NCBI RefSeq assembly: GCF_013343115.1
Contig: NZ_CP054570.1
Span: forward strand, 1,116,001-1,180,000
DNA from: Streptococcus sanguinis
Lineage (GTDB): Bacteria > Bacillota > Bacilli > Lactobacillales > Streptococcaceae
Reading direction: 5' to 3'
Length of the DNA stretch: 64,000 nt
Shown: one piece after another, positions 43,558 to 53,459 of the stretch
Layout of the letters: each line of letters starts with the position of its first letter
Numbering within the stretch: position 1 is the first letter of the stretch
Position numbers and translations under genes: made by a program
Notes under the pieces: generated by a model
Database searches by the model: none
Seen by the model: the letters and a program-made list of their open reading frames with translations, nothing else
What the model was told of the DNA's origin: nothing

Positions 43558-44151
43558 TCATTCTTCCTCTTTACTTAGCTTAACATTGTAAATGATTTCA
43601 GCTTCTGGGCTTCCTTTTTCATCCTTAACAACATCCTTTAACTGACTGTCTTCAACCAATAAAGAAATATTTTCATCTGTACTTCTAGCCTTCGTGAGCT
43701 TTGCTTCGTCTGGCAAATGTTTTGCATTTGAAACATCAATGTCATTACCTTCTGAGTCCATTAATTCTATAACATCATTTCCTGAACCATCAAAATTAAG
43801 AATTATATGTGAGACGATACCAAAGCTACTTGGATACACATTATTAACTTTAGTGCCAAGAGTGGCTTTATTTCCATGCTTATCATAAATAGTTGGACGG
43901 ATATAGACATTTGAGAAAGTTGACCCTTCCTCAGTAACGTAGATTGGGGAAAACTCAATCTTTTCAACCCCTGAGTAATGCTCTTTTATATAAGTTCCTA
44001 GTTGCTCTTCCAGAAGTCGAAAGCCATGCTGATAGAGCTTGGTTGTTTTGGGACTTAAGTTAGGTTTGGTTACTTTGTTGTATATATAGATTCCGCCTGA
44101 TACCAAAACAAGAATAAGAGCAAGTGTCGTAAAAATTTTTTTCTTCATCAT
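43558..44151 (-). CDS. Orphan immunity-like membrane protein of cassette 2
   Basis: A 197-residue paralog of the 42671-43300 protein. It shares the anchor helix and GFRLLEEQLGTYIKEHYSGVEKIEFSPI, an ND/VIEL segment, and a C-terminal LKDVVKDEKGSPEAEIIYNV. It is followed by a short toxin-like stub instead of a toxin. It is probably a retained orphan immunity gene. The start may be the first or second Met. Confidence 0.58.
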   Translation of the reverse strand: MMKKKIFTTLALILVLVSGGIYIYNKVTKPNLSPKTTKLYQHGFRLLEEQLGTYIKEHYSGVEKIEFSPIYVTEEGSTFSNVYIRPTIYDKHGNKATLGTKVNNVYPSSFGIVSHIILNFDGSGNDVIELMDSEGNDIDVSNAKHLPDEAKLTKARSTDENISLLVEDSQLKDVVKDEKGSPEAEIIYNVKLSKEEE

Positions 44152-44305
44152 TTTCTCCTAAATTCTTCATTATGAAAATACATTACATTCTTTATATTCT
44201 TATAGTGTAACATAGTCGGACTCAAGTTCCAATGAAAAACAGGATACTTCAGCATAATCATGAATATACAAAAAAGACACGAAACAAATCGTACCTTTTT
44301 TATCA

Positions 44306-44959
44306 TCACAACTCAATAATTTTACCTGTTTCAAAGTAAACAACCCATTCACAAATATTCTTGGCATAGTCGCCGATTCGTTCCAAGTAAGAGATAACTT
44401 GGAAGTAGTCACGGCCAGTCACAATCAGTTCTGGATTTTGTTTGATTTCCTCTGTAGCAAGATCGCGAATATCATCAAAGTATTGGTTGATTTTCTCATC
44501 CATAGCTGCTACGGCATAAGCTTGGTCTACGTTCCCATTGAGGTAGACGTTTAGGGTTTCTTCAACGAAATTCTTAACATCGCGCCCCATCTTGCTGATG
44601 GCATCTTCTACAGACTCGATGCGGACCTCTCCCTTCATCCGAACAGTGGCTTTGGCGATCGATACGGCGTGGTCACCCATGCGTTCCAAGTCACTGCTGG
44701 CTTTCAGCACGGTGATAACAGTCCGCAAGTCCTGAGATACAGGTTGCTGCAGGGCGATGATTTCCAGAGATTTTTTCTCCAGTTTCACTTCGTATTCATT
44801 GACTTCGGCATCGTCTTCAATGACCTGACGAGCCAGTTCACGGTCATGTGTGACAAAGGCACGAACCGTTCGGTTAATCTGCGATAGGACTTCGTTTCCC
44901 ATCGCGTAGAATTGATTATGAAGTTTTTCTAAATCTTCTTCAAATTGTACTCTAAGCAT
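44306..44959 (-). CDS. phoU: Phosphate transport system regulator PhoU
   Basis: A 217-residue all-helical cytoplasmic regulator that restrains the Pst transporter and its signalling. The two PhoU repeats each hold an ERMGDHA or ERIGDYA type motif (SDLERMGDHAVSIA, LERIGDYAKNICEW). It is the last gene of the pst operon, 14 bp after pstB. Confidence 0.93.
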   Translation of the reverse strand: MLRVQFEEDLEKLHNQFYAMGNEVLSQINRTVRAFVTHDRELARQVIEDDAEVNEYEVKLEKKSLEIIALQQPVSQDLRTVITVLKASSDLERMGDHAVSIAKATVRMKGEVRIESVEDAISKMGRDVKNFVEETLNVYLNGNVDQAYAVAAMDEKINQYFDDIRDLATEEIKQNPELIVTGRDYFQVISYLERIGDYAKNICEWVVYFETGKIIEL

Positions 44960-44973
44960 AAGATTCCTTTCTG

Positions 44974-45732
44974 TTATCCGAATTTACCAGTAATGTAATC
45001 TTCGGTCTCTTTATGGGCTGGATTGAGGAACATCTTCTTGGTTTCATTAAATTCAATCAAGTCTCCACCAAGGAAGAAGCCTGTTTTTTCAGAAATCCGA
45101 GACGCCTGCTGCATGGAGCGAGTGACTAAAAGCATGGTATATTTGTCTTTCAAACTGTAGAGGGTTTCCTCGATTTTCCCAGCAGAGATTGGGTCCAAGG
45201 CTGATGTCGGCTCGTCCAAGAGAATGATCTTAGGGCTAGTAGCTAGCACGCGAGCAACACAAACCCGTTGCTGCTGACCACCGGAAAGACCGATAGCGGA
45301 ATCATGCAGACGGTCCTTGAGCTCGTCCCAGATAGAAGCTCCAATCAGGGATCGTTCTACTGCTTCGTCCAAAACAGCCTTTTCCTTGACACCATTAATC
45401 CGAAGTCCATAGACCACATTTTCATAGATGGTCATAGGGAAAGGATTGGGCTGCTGGAAAACCATGCCGATTTCCTTGCGAAGCTCTACCGTATCTGTCC
45501 TCGGACCATAGATATTGTGACTGTTATAAATGACCGTTCCTGTAGTTGTTACTTCTGGATTCAGGTCGCCCATTCGGTTGATGGCCTTGAGCAAGGTTGA
45601 CTTACCTGAGCCTGACGGTCCAATCAAAGCTGTAATCTCATTTGGCATGAAATCAAGTGAAACGCTATTAAGGGCTTTCTTTTTATTATAATAAACCGAC
45701 AAGTCCTTGACTTGCAAAATAGGTTCTGTCAT
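44974..45732 (-). CDS. pstB: Phosphate ABC transporter ATPase, second copy
   Basis: The ATPase of the high-affinity phosphate importer, with Walker [10 protein letters not shown], signature LSGGQQQRV and Walker [13 protein letters not shown]. The 252-residue start at 45732 has AAGGAAAAA upstream. The H-loop reads VTRSMQQA, with Arg in place of the usual histidine of VTHNMQQA in its sister PstB. That substitution is notable because this residue normally supports ATP hydrolysis. Confidence 0.93.
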   Translation of the reverse strand: MTEPILQVKDLSVYYNKKKALNSVSLDFMPNEITALIGPSGSGKSTLLKAINRMGDLNPEVTTTGTVIYNSHNIYGPRTDTVELRKEIGMVFQQPNPFPMTIYENVVYGLRINGVKEKAVLDEAVERSLIGASIWDELKDRLHDSAIGLSGGQQQRVCVARVLATSPKIILLDEPTSALDPISAGKIEETLYSLKDKYTMLLVTRSMQQASRISEKTGFFLGGDLIEFNETKKMFLNPAHKETEDYITGKFG

Positions 45733-45807
45733 ACGTTTTTCCTTCATTTTATTTTACATTCAAGCAAAGACTAAGCTTGTTGAATCGTGATGAATACGGA
45801 CGGCAGC

Positions 45808-46611
45808 TTAACCAAAGTGACCTGAAACATAGTCATTAGTGGACTGAAGCTTGGCATTTTGGAAAATATTAGCCGTCTTATCGTACTCAATCAAGTCGCC
45901 CAGATAGAAGAATCCAGTGTAGTCACTAGCACGGGCAGCCTGCTGCATATTGTGGGTCACAATGATAATGGTATAGTTGTTCTTAAGTTCGAACATGGTT
46001 TCTTCCAGCTGCATGGTCGCAATCGGATCCAAGGCTGACGCTGGCTCATCCATGAGCAGAATGTTTGGTTTGACTGAGATAGCACGGGCAATACAGAGCC
46101 GCTGCTGCTGACCCCCAGAGAGGGTCAGGGCTGACTTGTGCAAGTCATCTTTGACCTGATCCCAAAGAGCTGCTTGCTTAAGCGAGGTCTCCACAATCTC
46201 ATCCAAAACCTTTCTATCTCTGACACCAGCCCGTTCATGAGCAAAGGTGATATTTCGATAGATGGACTTGGCAAAAGGATTTGGCCGTTGGAAAACCATG
46301 CCGATATGCTTGCGCATTTCATAAACATTGATTTCAGGGCGATTGACATCAATCCCCTCATAGAGAATCTCTCCAGTCACATTGGCAATATCAATGGTAT
46401 CGTTCATGCGGTTGAGGCTGCGAAGATAGGTTGATTTACCTGATCCAGAGGGGCCAATCAAAGCAGTGATTTTGTTTTTTTCAAACTGCATATCAATGCC
46501 CTTGATGGATTCCTTTTTACCGTAGTAAACATGCAAATCCTTGGTCGACAGGGCTACCTTTTCTTCAGGAAAAGTAATGATATGTTTTTCATTCCAATTA
46601 TATTCTGTCAT
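45808..46611 (-). CDS. pstB: Phosphate ABC transporter ATPase, first copy
   Basis: A 267-residue PstB with Walker [10 protein letters not shown], signature LSGGQQQRL, Walker B ILLMDEPASALD and a normal H-loop VTHNMQQAA. Two tandem pstB genes are common in streptococci. Since only this one has the switch histidine, the pair may act as an asymmetric heterodimer; this is inference. Confidence 0.94.
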   Translation of the reverse strand: MTEYNWNEKHIITFPEEKVALSTKDLHVYYGKKESIKGIDMQFEKNKITALIGPSGSGKSTYLRSLNRMNDTIDIANVTGEILYEGIDVNRPEINVYEMRKHIGMVFQRPNPFAKSIYRNITFAHERAGVRDRKVLDEIVETSLKQAALWDQVKDDLHKSALTLSGGQQQRLCIARAISVKPNILLMDEPASALDPIATMQLEETMFELKNNYTIIIVTHNMQQAARASDYTGFFYLGDLIEYDKTANIFQNAKLQSTNDYVSGHFG

Positions 46612-46621
46612 TTCTTCTCCT

Positions 46622-47506
46622 TTAAGCAGAGGTTAATTTCTTATGCAGATAGCTGCCCAGTTTGCGGGCTCCCAGATTGAAAATCAAAATGAAGATCAGG
46701 AGAACTGCTGCTGAACCAGCAGAAACAGCTGTTCCATCAGGAATTGTACCCTCACTGTTGACCTTCCAGATATGGACGGCCAAGGTCTCAGCCTGACGGA
46801 AGATAGAGATAGGACTGGTGACGCTGAAAATATTCCAATTTGACCAGTCAAGAGCTGGAGCTGACTGACCTGCTGTATAAATCAAGGCTGCTGCTTCACC
46901 AAAGATACGACCGGAAGCCAGTACAATCCCTGTCACAATACTAGGCAAAGCTTCCGGAATGACCACATGCAAGACCGTTTCCCAGCGGGAAATTCCCAAG
47001 GCCAAACCAGCTTCACGTTGCGTATGGTGGACGTGGCGCAAGCTATCCTCAACATTCCGCGTCATCTGAGGCAGATTAAAGACTGTCAGAGCCAAGGCCC
47101 CAGAAATAATTGAGAAGCCATACTCAAACTGGACAACAAAGATCAAATAACCAAAGAGCCCAACTACTACCGAAGGCAGTGAAGACAGGATTTCAATACA
47201 GGTACGGACAAAGTTGGTCACTGGACCTTTCTTAGCATACTCTGACAGATAAACCCCAGCCCCCATAGAAAGAGGCACAGAGATAATCAGAGTAATCACC
47301 AGCAGGAAGAAGGAATTGTATAGCTGAATGCCAATACCACCGCCAGCTTGGTAAGAAGAGGATTTCCCTGTCAAGAAAGACCAGGAAACATGTGGCAGAC
47401 CTCTAACTAAGATATAGAGGATAAGAGAGGCAAGGATGGCAACAATGATACTCGCTATTGTGTAGAGAACACCAGTCGCCAATTTATCTAATTTCTTAGC
47501 GTGCAT
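46622..47506 (-). CDS. pstA: Phosphate ABC transporter permease PstA
   Basis: A 294-residue inner permease of the phosphate importer with six membrane helices and the coupling loop EAGLALGISRWETVLHVVIPEALP. It overlaps pstC by 11 bp and precedes the first pstB by 10 bp. Confidence 0.94.
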   Translation of the reverse strand: MHAKKLDKLATGVLYTIASIIVAILASLILYILVRGLPHVSWSFLTGKSSSYQAGGGIGIQLYNSFFLLVITLIISVPLSMGAGVYLSEYAKKGPVTNFVRTCIEILSSLPSVVVGLFGYLIFVVQFEYGFSIISGALALTVFNLPQMTRNVEDSLRHVHHTQREAGLALGISRWETVLHVVIPEALPSIVTGIVLASGRIFGEAAALIYTAGQSAPALDWSNWNIFSVTSPISIFRQAETLAVHIWKVNSEGTIPDGTAVSAGSAAVLLIFILIFNLGARKLGSYLHKKLTSA

Positions 47507-48413
47507 AGTTTTTCTTACCTCTTTCTTTTGTAATTAGTTTAATCACACTGTTAAAGGCCAAGCTCATCATCAAGAGCACCAGGGCCAGAGACCAGAGAAC
47601 GTTATTGTCCACAGTTCCCATAACGGTATTTCCAATTCCCATGGTCAAGACAGAGGTCAGTGTAGCTGCTGGTGTTGTCAGAGAAGTTGGAATCACCGCA
47701 GAGTTACCAACGACCATCTGGATAGCTAGGGCTTCACCGAAGGCACGCGCCATTCCAAAGACCACAGCTGTAAAAATACCTGAGCGAGCAGCCTTGAGTG
47801 TTACCCGCCAAATGGTCTGCCAGCGCGTTGCGCCCATAGCCAGACTTGCTTCACGGTAATGACGTGGCACAGCACGCAGACTGTCCGTTGTCATAAAGGT
47901 TACTGTCGGCAAAATCATGACAAAGAGCACAAAAATACCAGACAAAATCCCAAAACCAGTCCCGCCAAAGACTGTACGGACAAAAGGCACCACGATTTGC
48001 AGACCGATAAATCCATAAACAACAGACGGAATACCAACTAAAAGCTCAATCGCCGGTTGAAGTATTTTCGCTCCTTTTGGAGAAACCTCTGTCATAAAGA
48101 CAGCTGCACCAATCGCAAAGGGAGTTGCTATCAGAGCTGACAGAATGGTAACGATAAAGGAGCCTAAAATCATTGGCAGGGCACCGAATTCCTTACCAGA
48201 AGGATTCCAGACGCCACCAAAAAGAAAATCAAAAACATTAACGCCGTTGACAAAGAAAGTAGATAGACCCTTCTGAGCAACGAAGATTAGAATCATAGCC
48301 ACAATCACCACAATCAGTGACAGACAGGCAAAAGTCAGATAGCGGCCAAACTTCTCCAAGCGAGAATTCTTAGAAGGCGATAACAACTTTTTGGTTAATT
48401 CCTCATTTTTCAT
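47496..48413 (-). CDS. pstC: Phosphate ABC transporter permease PstC
   Basis: A 305-residue permease with six membrane helices and the coupling loop [25 protein letters not shown]. It pairs with PstA. The start overlaps the pstS stop by 4 bp. Confidence 0.94.
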   Translation of the reverse strand: MKNEELTKKLLSPSKNSRLEKFGRYLTFACLSLIVVIVAMILIFVAQKGLSTFFVNGVNVFDFLFGGVWNPSGKEFGALPMILGSFIVTILSALIATPFAIGAAVFMTEVSPKGAKILQPAIELLVGIPSVVYGFIGLQIVVPFVRTVFGGTGFGILSGIFVLFVMILPTVTFMTTDSLRAVPRHYREASLAMGATRWQTIWRVTLKAARSGIFTAVVFGMARAFGEALAIQMVVGNSAVIPTSLTTPAATLTSVLTMGIGNTVMGTVDNNVLWSLALVLLMMSLAFNSVIKLITKERGKKNYAR

Positions 48414-49291
48414 TTTGAATCTCCTTCTATTGCTGTGACATTCCCATCAGCATCCTTGCTGACTTTCATATCGTTGATTGAGATATAGCCCATGCTAGTA
48501 ACAACGCCTTTTTGAACATCGTCTGACAGCATATAGTCCAGAAACTCAGCAGCCAGACCAGTCGGCTTGCCTAGTGTATACATATGCTCATAAGACCAGA
48601 GCGACCAGTTATTGGTAGCAACATTTTCTGCTGTTGGCTCGTAGTTATTAAGTTTCAAGGTTTTTACAGACTCGTCAACATAGGCAAAGGCTAGGTAAGA
48701 AATCGCACCAGGAGTTTGCGAAACGATATTTTTTACCATACCGTTGGAATCCTGCTCTTGACTCTGCACAGCTGATTTCCCCTCCATAATGACACTGTCA
48801 AAGGTTGCGCGGGATCCAGAGCTAGCCGCACGATTGATAATCGAAATCTCCAAGTCTTTACCGCCCAGCTCTTTCCAGTTGGTGATTTCACCAGTGAAAA
48901 TTTTCTGCAGCTGCTCAGACGTTAGATTATCCACATCAACTTCTTTATTGACAATCACCGCAATACCAGCCACAGCGACCTTATGGTCCACCAAGTCAGA
49001 TGCCTTAATCCCTTCCTTCTCTTCAGCAAAAACATCAGAGTTCCCGATTTCAACAGCTCCTGATTGCACTTGAGAAAGACCTGTACCAGATCCGCCACCC
49101 TGCACATTGACCGTTTTACCGATGTTGTTAGAGCCAAAGTCATCAGCTGCTGCTTCAACTAAAGGCTGCAGGGCAGTTGAGCCTACCGCTGTCATAGATT
49201 CACCACGGTCAATCCAAGATGAGCAAGCTGATAAGGTGAGTCCTAAGCCCAGAGCTGTCAGCGCTAAAGCAAATTTTTTCAATTTGTTCAA
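48410..49291 (-). CDS. pstS: Phosphate-binding lipoprotein PstS
   Basis: A surface lipoprotein that binds phosphate. The signal peptide has a lipobox LSAC with Cys23. Phosphate-binding loops GSTALQPLV and GSGTGLSQV are followed by [15 protein letters not shown]. At 293 residues it is the first gene of pstSCAB1B2-phoU, with a likely extended -10 about 98 bp upstream. Confidence 0.94.
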   Translation of the reverse strand: MNKLKKFALALTALGLGLTLSACSSWIDRGESMTAVGSTALQPLVEAAADDFGSNNIGKTVNVQGGGSGTGLSQVQSGAVEIGNSDVFAEEKEGIKASDLVDHKVAVAGIAVIVNKEVDVDNLTSEQLQKIFTGEITNWKELGGKDLEISIINRAASSGSRATFDSVIMEGKSAVQSQEQDSNGMVKNIVSQTPGAISYLAFAYVDESVKTLKLNNYEPTAENVATNNWSLWSYEHMYTLGKPTGLAAEFLDYMLSDDVQKGVVTSMGYISINDMKVSKDADGNVTAIEGDSK

Positions 49292-49388
49292 AAGATTTCT
49301 CCTTTAATAAAATCAAGAGGATGGGAAGTATCTTGAGTATTTCTTACTTAGCAGAAAGAAGCTTTTTTTCAATACATTCACATCTTCA

Positions 49389-49397
49389 ACTATATCA
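49389..49397 (-). promoter_or_regulatory. Candidate pst operon promoter (extended -10)
   Basis: The minus strand reads TGATATAGT, an extended -10 with one change from consensus, about 98 bp before pstS. I saw no clear Pho-box. Confidence 0.4.
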
Positions 49398-49422
49398 TAT
49401 AATACCAGCTTTTCCTAATATT

Positions 49423-50727
49423 TTATCTAAATCTCAGGCCTTTTGGAAAATAATTTTTCAGGGTTTTTCCAGTGACTTTTGCAAAGCCCAGACCGTTCCT
49501 GCCAAGGACCAGCTGGTACCAGCCGTTCGGCTGCGGTTCTGCCAGTTCAATCGTCTCTCCTGCCGCATATTTCTTGAAGTCCTGATTATTGATTTCAACT
49601 CGATTCAGAACCTCGCTGGGCTTCATAGCCAAGCCTAGGGCAAAGCTAGGCTCAAAGCGATTTTTCTTAAACATTCCTAGATGCAAACCGTTACGCGCAA
49701 TCTTAATCTTGGACAGGTCTGGCAGGCCAGCAGGCAACAAATAAAGATTGTCCCCAAAGGTCTGCAGTTCTCCAGTCAAGACCGTTTTTAGATGCTTGCT
49801 CTCAAAGTCCTGCCATAGCTTTCTTTGCTCACTCGTCAAGCGATTCTTAGCTGATTTAATCTTCTTACTATTATTCTCACCAGTAAAACGAAAGTGGGCT
49901 GCAAACTGACCTTCACCTTTGAAGCGATGCGGATACATCCGAGCCGTCTCAGGAAAGCCAATTCCTTCAGTCATCCCGTTTATCTTAGGAATATCAATCA
50001 GTTCAAGAGGGAATTCTTCCAGTAACCAAGCAACGATGTCTTCATTTTCTTCAGGAGCCCAAGTACAGGTCGAATAAACCAGACGACCGTCCTTGGCAAG
50101 CATGCTCATAGCAGCTGTTAAAATCTCTCGCTGGAGCTGGGCGCATTGAGCTGGATAATCTGGAGTCCAATACTGGGTAGCATCTGGCTGCTTGCGAAAC
50201 ATGCCCTCCCCCGAACAAGGGGCATCCAGCACAATCAAATCAAAATAGCCCTCGAAAACCTGAGCCAACCGCTCAGCAGATTCATTGGTAACAAGCACAT
50301 TTCTAGCACCAAAGCGCTCAATGTTCTCCACTAAGATTTTAGAGCGTTTACTATTGATTTCATTGGAGACAAGCAGGCCCGTATTATCTAAAAAAGATAA
50401 AAGATGAGTTGACTTGCCACCTGGTGCTGCCGCCAAATCTAAGACTTTCATCTCCTTAGATGGCGCTGCTATCTGAGCCACCATCTGAGCTGCTGGCTCC
50501 TGCGAATAAACCAGACCAGTCACATGCTCAGCAGACTTGCCAGACACCTTACCATAAAAGCCCCAGTCTGTCTGAGGAATAGCATCTGAGAAATTCTGCT
50601 GGCCTTCTTTTAGAGGATTGCTACGAAAGGACGAAATCGGCTCCTCGTCAAAGGTCGCAAAAAAGTCCGCCGCTTCCTCGCCTAAAATCTGCTCATATTT
50701 TTCTTCAAAACCTTTAGGAAAGTCCAT
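49423..50727 (-). CDS. RsmB/RsmF-type rRNA cytosine-C5 methyltransferase
   Basis: A 434-residue NOL1/NOP2/Sun-family enzyme that methylates cytosine in ribosomal RNA. The SAM region is VLDLAAAPGGKSTHLLS, motif IV DAPCSGEGMFRK holds a cysteine, and motif VI STCTWAPEENE holds the catalytic cysteine. A C-terminal PUA-like part follows (AAGETIELAEPQPNGWYQLV), typical of RsmF-type proteins. It begins right at the stop of the inositol-phosphatase gene. Confidence 0.87.
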   Translation of the reverse strand: MDFPKGFEEKYEQILGEEAADFFATFDEEPISSFRSNPLKEGQQNFSDAIPQTDWGFYGKVSGKSAEHVTGLVYSQEPAAQMVAQIAAPSKEMKVLDLAAAPGGKSTHLLSFLDNTGLLVSNEINSKRSKILVENIERFGARNVLVTNESAERLAQVFEGYFDLIVLDAPCSGEGMFRKQPDATQYWTPDYPAQCAQLQREILTAAMSMLAKDGRLVYSTCTWAPEENEDIVAWLLEEFPLELIDIPKINGMTEGIGFPETARMYPHRFKGEGQFAAHFRFTGENNSKKIKSAKNRLTSEQRKLWQDFESKHLKTVLTGELQTFGDNLYLLPAGLPDLSKIKIARNGLHLGMFKKNRFEPSFALGLAMKPSEVLNRVEINNQDFKKYAAGETIELAEPQPNGWYQLVLGRNGLGFAKVTGKTLKNYFPKGLRFR

Positions 50728-51498
50728 CTACTGCTTCCCCTTTTCTAAATAAGGCTTCAGAGCTGATAGTTTGCATTTAGGTGCCATCATGACAGGCTGC
50801 CGAGTCTGGAAATTTAGCTGACTGCCATCCAAGGTCTGGACGACAAAGCCCAACTTCTCCGCCATAATCGAAGCCGCCGCATAATCCCAAGGCCAGTTGT
50901 AGGAAAAATAAGCCAAGAGACCGCCTGACAGCACCTTGCTAAAGCTAATCCCAGCACTGCCATAAACACGAACCCCTAAACACTCCTGGGCCAAGTCTGC
51001 CAAGCCCCAATCATTGGCTTGCAGCATACCGGCATTAGAAGCCATGAGAAAGTCTTGAAAAGGCCGGTCCTCAAAAGCAGGAAGTTTCCGGTCGTTACAA
51101 TAGACATCAAAGTCTCCGCCACCATGATAGAGCTGATCTCTGGTCACGTCATAAATCAGGCCAAAACGGCCAATGCCCTCTTCAAAATAGGCAATCATGA
51201 CTGCAAAATCAGCTTTCTGAGTGATAAAGTTGGTGGTCCCATCGATCGGATCAATCACCCAGACATTGCCATCAGCAATATTATGTCGGAGTCCATTTTC
51301 CTCCGCTAAAATAGCATCCTGGGGATAGCGGGCTAGAATCTTAGCCACCAAGTCATCCTGAACCTTCCGGTCCATCTGGGTGACCAAGTCGGTAGCACTG
51401 GTCTTTTGACTCACATCCAAATCATCATAGAGATGTTCTCTCAAAAAAGCACCAGCTTGGTAGATGATTTCTTTAGCAAAATGAAATTTATTTTCCAA
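50728..51498 (-). CDS. Inositol monophosphatase family protein
   Basis: A 256-residue magnesium-dependent phosphatase. The metal site is AEENG followed by [12 protein letters not shown] and the late WPWDYAA. I start at the TTG at 51498 ([11 protein letters not shown]), which has AAAGGAAG at a good distance and gives the normal family length; a longer frame to 51633 would run through the upstream gene. It overlaps UPF0223 by 11 bp. The natural substrate is unclear. Confidence 0.85.
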   Translation of the reverse strand: MENKFHFAKEIIYQAGAFLREHLYDDLDVSQKTSATDLVTQMDRKVQDDLVAKILARYPQDAILAEENGLRHNIADGNVWVIDPIDGTTNFITQKADFAVMIAYFEEGIGRFGLIYDVTRDQLYHGGGDFDVYCNDRKLPAFEDRPFQDFLMASNAGMLQANDWGLADLAQECLGVRVYGSAGISFSKVLSGGLLAYFSYNWPWDYAAASIMAEKLGFVVQTLDGSQLNFQTRQPVMMAPKCKLSALKPYLEKGKQ

Positions 51499-51766
51499 GA
51501 GAAATGCTTCCTTTACCTTTACTTTTTGCCTCTTGAACAGCACGATAAAGCGAATAACCGCTGACGTTTTCGAACTCACGGTCGATTCGCTTCTCTTGGC
51601 CCTTGCTAGGAACAACTTGCTTGAAAGCCGCATAGGACTTCAAGAGCTTGTCCGCTTGGACTTTCTGTTCATAGGCTGCTTCTACATCATTAAAAAAAGA
51701 GAGCACCGAAGCAAGCTCTTCAGTGCTCCACGATAAATCTAGTGGGTAACTATAATTTTTGTTCAT
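51488..51766 (-). CDS. UPF0223 family protein
   Basis: A 92-residue cytoplasmic protein ([33 protein letters not shown]...) matching the UPF0223/YktA family; function is unknown. It lies 2 bp after the spx gene and overlaps the phosphatase gene, an arrangement I recall as conserved in streptococci. Confidence 0.85.
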   Translation of the reverse strand: MNKNYSYPLDLSWSTEELASVLSFFNDVEAAYEQKVQADKLLKSYAAFKQVVPSKGQEKRIDREFENVSGYSLYRAVQEAKSKGKGSISLGK

Positions 51767-51768
51767 CT

Positions 51769-52170
51769 TTACTGAATATCTGCCCGCATAGTTGCGGATC
51801 TTAACTCTTCCTTACGATAACTCCGAGGCAGGAATGCACGAATTTCATCCTCGTTAAAGCCGATTTGCATCCTTTTGCCGTCTAAAATAATTGGGCGTCG
51901 CAAAAGACTGGGATTTTCCTCAATCAACTGAATCAAGGTTGAAATGGACAAATCCTCCACATCCAAATCTAATTTCTGAAAAATTTTTGAGCGAGTTGAA
52001 ATAATGTCGTCTGTACCGTTCTCTGTCAGAGAAAGAATGTGTTGCAATTCGGGAGCTGACAGAGGGCTCGTCATGATATTATGTTCCTGAAAGGGCACTT
52101 CATGATTTAGCAGCCAAGCACGCGCCTTACGGCAAGAAGTACAACTCGGCGATAAAAATAATGTAATCAT
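51769..52170 (-). CDS. spx: Spx-family redox regulator
   Basis: A 133-residue ArsC-like protein that binds the RNA polymerase alpha C-terminal domain and reprograms transcription under oxidative stress. The redox switch CTSC is at Cys10/Cys13; the conserved RRPII follows. Length matches Spx. Streptococci usually carry two, SpxA1 and SpxA2; the adjacency to UPF0223 suggests the SpxA1 type, by inference. Confidence 0.87.
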   Translation of the reverse strand: MITLFLSPSCTSCRKARAWLLNHEVPFQEHNIMTSPLSAPELQHILSLTENGTDDIISTRSKIFQKLDLDVEDLSISTLIQLIEENPSLLRRPIILDGKRMQIGFNEDEIRAFLPRSYRKEELRSATMRADIQ

Positions 52171-52281
52171 GCGTTTCTCTTCTAATTCTGTATAATAACT
52201 ACCTCTATTATACTAAATTTTATTTGGCTTGACTATATTTTTTTGAAAATTACTGCCGAATGTCATGAAAATATAAATTTT

Positions 52282-53214
52282 TCAACTATTTCGATAAGCA
52301 GTCCAACTTCTAGCGATCCGTTCATCACTCTGCAGCTGAGCAATCAAGCTGTCAATACCATCAAACTTAACCATCTCGCGAATCTTATGCAGCCAGAAAA
52401 TCCGAATGGTATCACCATAGATATCCTGAGAAAAATCAAATATATTAACCTCAAAACGAAGTTCATCCCCGTCAAAAGTTACATTTTTCCCAACACTAGC
52501 CATACCACGATAGCGCTGACCATTGTGCTCAACATCCGCGACATAGACGCCATCTCCTGGGAGAAGGACTCGATCCAAAGGAGCTAGATTGGCTGTTGGA
52601 TAGCCAATCGTCCGTCCTCTGGCATTTCCATGAACCACAATGCCACGCGTAGATAGAGGATAGCCTAGCAATTCTTGAGTTTTTAGCATATCTCCGACAG
52701 CAATCGTCTCCCGAATCCGAGTGGAAGAAATCTTCCGATTATCCAGATTAACCGAGGGAACGATAACAATCTTACCGTTAAAATAATCTCTTAGCTCATG
52801 TGACTCTTTGCGGTCTGAGCCAAAATGATAGTCAAAGCCAGCCACCACAGCCTTGGCGCGCAGACGAGATACGTACTTCTCAAAAAAGTCTCGGGCTGTA
52901 TTGCCTGCAAAATGGCTAGTAAAGTCAATCAGGTAAAGATAGTCAACACCTAGATTTTCCAGCTGCGCCATCCGGTCTTCAGGACTAGCTAGATGCAGCA
53001 TGAGCTCAGGCTGATAGCGGACAAAGGCCAGCTTAGGAGACTCTGGGAAGGTTAGTACTGCAATCTTGAGACCTTGCTCCGTTGCAATCTCTCTCGCTTT
53101 CTCAAAGAGTGCCTGATGGCCCTTATGCAGCCCATCGAAATAGCCTAGAACAAGGACCGTATCTTCTGTCTGATCAATCCCTTTTTCATCTATAATTCTC
53201 TTGGTTATCATCAT
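52282..53214 (-). CDS. ribF: Bifunctional riboflavin kinase/FMN adenylyltransferase
   Basis: Makes FMN and FAD from riboflavin. Of its 310 residues, the N-terminal half is the nucleotidyltransferase (GYFDGLHKGHQ, then FDYHFGSD and SSTRIR) and the C-terminal half is the kinase (GNARGRTIGYPTANL, FEVNIFDF). It lies downstream of truB on the same strand, with a terminator in between. Confidence 0.95.
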   Translation of the reverse strand: MMITKRIIDEKGIDQTEDTVLVLGYFDGLHKGHQALFEKAREIATEQGLKIAVLTFPESPKLAFVRYQPELMLHLASPEDRMAQLENLGVDYLYLIDFTSHFAGNTARDFFEKYVSRLRAKAVVAGFDYHFGSDRKESHELRDYFNGKIVIVPSVNLDNRKISSTRIRETIAVGDMLKTQELLGYPLSTRGIVVHGNARGRTIGYPTANLAPLDRVLLPGDGVYVADVEHNGQRYRGMASVGKNVTFDGDELRFEVNIFDFSQDIYGDTIRIFWLHKIREMVKFDGIDSLIAQLQSDERIARSWTAYRNS

Positions 53215-53335
53215 TCCTCTATTTTACTACGCATTTGGGATTTTTACAATATACCTACCGTGTGAAAACGCAAAATAAGCAAAAAGATTTTTACTGCTCT
53301 AGTCAGATTGTTTGTCAAAATCTGAAAAAAGCAAA

Positions 53336-53373
53336 ACAAAAGGACAGCAGTTGTGCAGTTGCTGTCCTTTTGT
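53336..53373. terminator. Strong terminator between truB and ribF
   Basis: ACAAAAGGACAGCA and TGCTGTCCTTTTGT form a perfect 14-bp stem with a 10-nt loop, followed on the minus strand by TTTGCTTTTTT. It separates truB from ribF even though both read the same way. Confidence 0.88.
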
Positions 53374-53459
53374 GAGGTTTAATAAAATTATTATAACATG
53401 CAAGCGCACATTTCATATTACAAAAGAGTAACAATCTTTTGACAATTCTACTGCGGATA

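Noticed and set aside
24939..44151. Type VII secretion core genes in the window
   Set aside because: I looked for EsxA, EssA/B/C and EsaA-like proteins between and around the two cassettes and saw none; export must use machinery encoded elsewhere, if at all.
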